DNA from: an uncultured Alistipes sp.
GTDB taxonomy: Bacteria; Bacteroidota; Bacteroidia; Bacteroidales; UBA932
Assembly: GCA_900550465.1 (NCBI GenBank)
Contig: URSC01000016.1
Coordinates: forward strand, 1-55,324
Direction: 5' to 3'
DNA length: 55,324 nt
Within the stretch, counting starts at the first letter, position 1, and every line of letters starts with the position of its first letter. The position numbers and the translations under genes were made by a program. Shown here piece by piece: positions 53,599 through 55,324 of the stretch. A model generated the notes under the pieces. That model did not search any database and was not told where the DNA came from. It saw nothing but the letters and a program-made list of their open reading frames with translations.

Positions 53599-55175
53599 TC
53601 GCCGGCCTTTTCGGCGCGGCGCTTCTCACTACTTCCTGCGTAGAAACACAGGAATCCGCAACGGTCACCGCGATGCGCGAGGCTAAGCTGGCCCAGCTTC
53701 AGGCACAGGCTGACCGGGAACGCTATCAGGCACAGCTTGATTCTATAACTGCTGCCATCAAGAACGCCACTTCGGCAGCTGAACTTGAAAAACTCCTGGC
53801 AGAGTATCAGTATCAGCTGCTCAACTGGCAAAAACAGATGCAGGATAAGGAGCAGGAAATGCTTGAGGGGGCAAATCAGCACATTACTGAACTGTATACA
53901 GATTACAAGACAGCTTTGGGAGACCTGAATGAGATGAGGCTCTATCTGGTCACCAAGACTACTGAGAAAGCTCAGCTCGAGTCAGATATTATCTCTCTTG
54001 ATGCGTATATAGCAAAGGAGACCTATCGGCTTGAAAAGAATATCGCCGAATACGAGGCTAAGATAGCACTTTGGAATCAGTACGACGGAATCGACAAGGC
54101 TGATCTTGAAACGGAATCAAGTACTTTGACGTTGGAAAGCAGGACATTGTTTTCAGACTTGATGTTTACTTATAATAAAGTAACTCAGTTATCTCTTGGG
54201 GATGTGGAAGATGTCCTGGCTCCGTTCTCGGCTACAGTTCCTGGTCAAGGAAGATATCCTGATGAGCCCTCAGCAATCGCTGCAATCAATGCTGTTGACA
54301 CCCTTTGTCAAGAGTTTAAAATATATCCGCTGTTAAATAACGAGGTTACTGTAACAGCTGATGATGTAGAATATCTTTACTACTACAATAGTAATAGTTT
54401 TTATATGGACTGGGCACGCAAAAACGTAACAGAATATAGTTACCATGCGTCTGACACACTGAAGGTCCGCATGGATTTGGAAGGCACTGTTACATCGGCA
54501 GAGACATCTCTTGGTGCGCCCAGCACCACCGGTGCCAATGCTGAGCCCGCATCCGGTCTGTACATTAATCTGGAAGATTATCAGACTCAGCTGGAGGCTG
54601 CTCAGAAGGCTGATCCTAAGGACGAGCAGCTGATAAAGAACCTTGAGGCTCAGATTAAACTTCAGGAGGCTAAAATAGATGAAGCTAAAAAGACATTGGC
54701 TGAAGCAGAGGCTAGACTGGCTATGTTTGACCGCAATGTAAAGTGCTTCAGGGGTGATGCACTCAAGGCATACCAGGATGCTATTGAGGCTCTCAAGACC
54801 AATGAGACCATCGAGGCTTATAATGAGGCTGTTCGTGAAAACAATACTCTTTATACTTCATATGTGGAGGTTTACAACAGACTCGATGTTGTGAATAAAT
54901 TACTAAATTCCAATCCGGTAGATGTTGAAAAGAAGATACTTAACCTCCAGTCTAAAATAGCAGAAGCCCAGAGAGATATCGCTGAACTTACCAATATCGC
55001 TCAGACAGCGGCAGGTTACGATGATTCCAGAGCAGCTATGGAGCTTCTCCTCGCGAACATCGACGCTGAGATAGCACTCATCAACGAGCAGATCGCTCTC
55101 CTCGAGCAGATAGTCGCTTCCGCCAAGGCCGCCCTCGAAGAGGCCCTTGCCGGCGAGAGCACTCCCGCGGAGTAA
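53577..55175 (+). CDS. coiled-coil lipoprotein, cassette C
   Basis: A 532-residue paralogue of A and B. The first 39 residues equal those of A (lipoprotein Cys21) and the gene is almost identical there; then it diverges at once. Coiled-coil helices are predicted at about 40-190, 335-400 and 430-530; a globular middle with Tyr/Asn (about 215-320) includes YLYYYNSNSFYMDW. C-terminus AKAALEEALAGESTPAE. The last codons and the gap to the barrel gene again match A closely. Function unknown. Confidence 0.85.
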   Translation: MKKVLIIVAGLFGAALLTTSCVETQESATVTAMREAKLAQLQAQADRERYQAQLDSITAAIKNATSAAELEKLLAEYQYQLLNWQKQMQDKEQEMLEGANQHITELYTDYKTALGDLNEMRLYLVTKTTEKAQLESDIISLDAYIAKETYRLEKNIAEYEAKIALWNQYDGIDKADLETESSTLTLESRTLFSDLMFTYNKVTQLSLGDVEDVLAPFSATVPGQGRYPDEPSAIAAINAVDTLCQEFKIYPLLNNEVTVTADDVEYLYYYNSNSFYMDWARKNVTEYSYHASDTLKVRMDLEGTVTSAETSLGAPSTTGANAEPASGLYINLEDYQTQLEAAQKADPKDEQLIKNLEAQIKLQEAKIDEAKKTLAEAEARLAMFDRNVKCFRGDALKAYQDAIEALKTNETIEAYNEAVRENNTLYTSYVEVYNRLDVVNKLLNSNPVDVEKKILNLQSKIAEAQRDIAELTNIAQTAAGYDDSRAAMELLLANIDAEIALINEQIALLEQIVASAKAALEEALAGESTPAE

Positions 55176-55210
55176 TCATGAAGCAAAAGTGAAACTTTAA
55201 ACGCAAGACA

Positions 55211-55324
55211 ATGAAAAGAGTATTAACCATGCTGATCGCCGTCCTGCTGCTGGCCGGCACCGCAGCCCAGGCACAGGAGAGGGGCGCCAACCAAAACGAC
55301 CTCACCTTCGCCGTGACCGCGGGC
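55211..55324 (+). CDS. outer-membrane beta-barrel protein, cassette C (cut by window end)
   Basis: The first 38 codons match barrels A and B with three base changes (Thr9 to Ile, Arg20 to Gln, one silent). The signal ends AQAQ and the mature start ERGANQNDLTFAVTAG is the same. The 35-base gap after lipoprotein C resembles that of cassette A. The rest lies beyond the window. Confidence 0.85.
   Translation, partial: MKRVLTMLIAVLLLAGTAAQAQERGANQNDLTFAVTAG

Noticed and set aside
46966..55175. TolC-like or membrane-fusion protein identity for the coiled-coil lipoproteins
   Set aside because: There are no TolC repeats, no lipoyl/hairpin pair of fusion proteins, and no adjacent pump genes.
46110..55324. 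Possible CRISPR array or insertion sequence explaining the repeats
   Set aside because: The repeats are whole genes and leaders, not short regularly spaced units, and there is no transposase, terminal repeats or cas gene.

Overview
The window looks like chromosomal DNA of an anaerobic, gut-type member of the Bacteroidota, probably order Bacteroidales. The evidence is a Bacteroidales-like 16S rRNA 5' half, many promoters of the TTTG-N19-TAnnTTTG type, an OstA-like protein, a DUF4105 protein, a bifunctional FtcD, and pyruvate:ferredoxin oxidoreductase. Family or genus cannot be settled from this sequence alone.

Left part (1-8240): the 5' part of a 16S rRNA gene on the minus strand with its promoter and boxA-like leader; a two-gene chromate transporter; and a tight four-gene operon (GH53 endo-galactanase, GH2 beta-galactosidase, galactokinase, aldose 1-epimerase) that would take beta-1,4-galactan to galactose-1-phosphate.

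Middle part (8285-33714): an M23 peptidase, two convergent Stealth-type sugar-phosphate transferases, a CopA-type copper ATPase, tRNA-His, a pyruvate/oxaloacetate carboxyltransferase subunit whose C-terminal biotinyl-like domain lacks the usual biotinylated lysine, a GT4 glycosyltransferase, nifJ, fabD, tRNA-Arg, a DUF308 membrane protein, a four-gene envelope operon of mostly unknown function ending in a patatin-like phospholipase, the fabH-fabF-fabZ-fabG cluster, and a hutH-hutI-ftcD histidine catabolism operon without hutU.

Right-middle part (33762-46019): an envelope-biogenesis run (OstA-like, SurA-like PPIase, a second SurA-like lipoprotein) behind guaB and a small conserved gene; an NlpC/P60 hydrolase; a DUF4105 / YhcH / TIGR01212 radical-SAM operon; then pnp and rpsO.

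Right end (46110-55324) is the most unusual region. It holds three copies of a two-gene cassette: a long coiled-coil lipoprotein followed by a small outer-membrane beta-barrel protein. Cassettes A and B lie in tandem on the minus strand and C lies in opposite orientation on the plus strand. All three share a 74-bp block (52-bp leader plus the first 22 bases of the lipoprotein gene). The lipoprotein ends are conserved while the centres diverge. The A and B barrel genes sit in an apparently exact 836-bp repeat. Between B and C lie a putAbiC-like membrane gene and a YgjP-type metallopeptidase; a dead fragment resembling the start of the putAbiC-like gene lies beside A. The pattern (constant ends, variable core, mosaic sharing, inverted copies) suggests a recombining surface-protein family.
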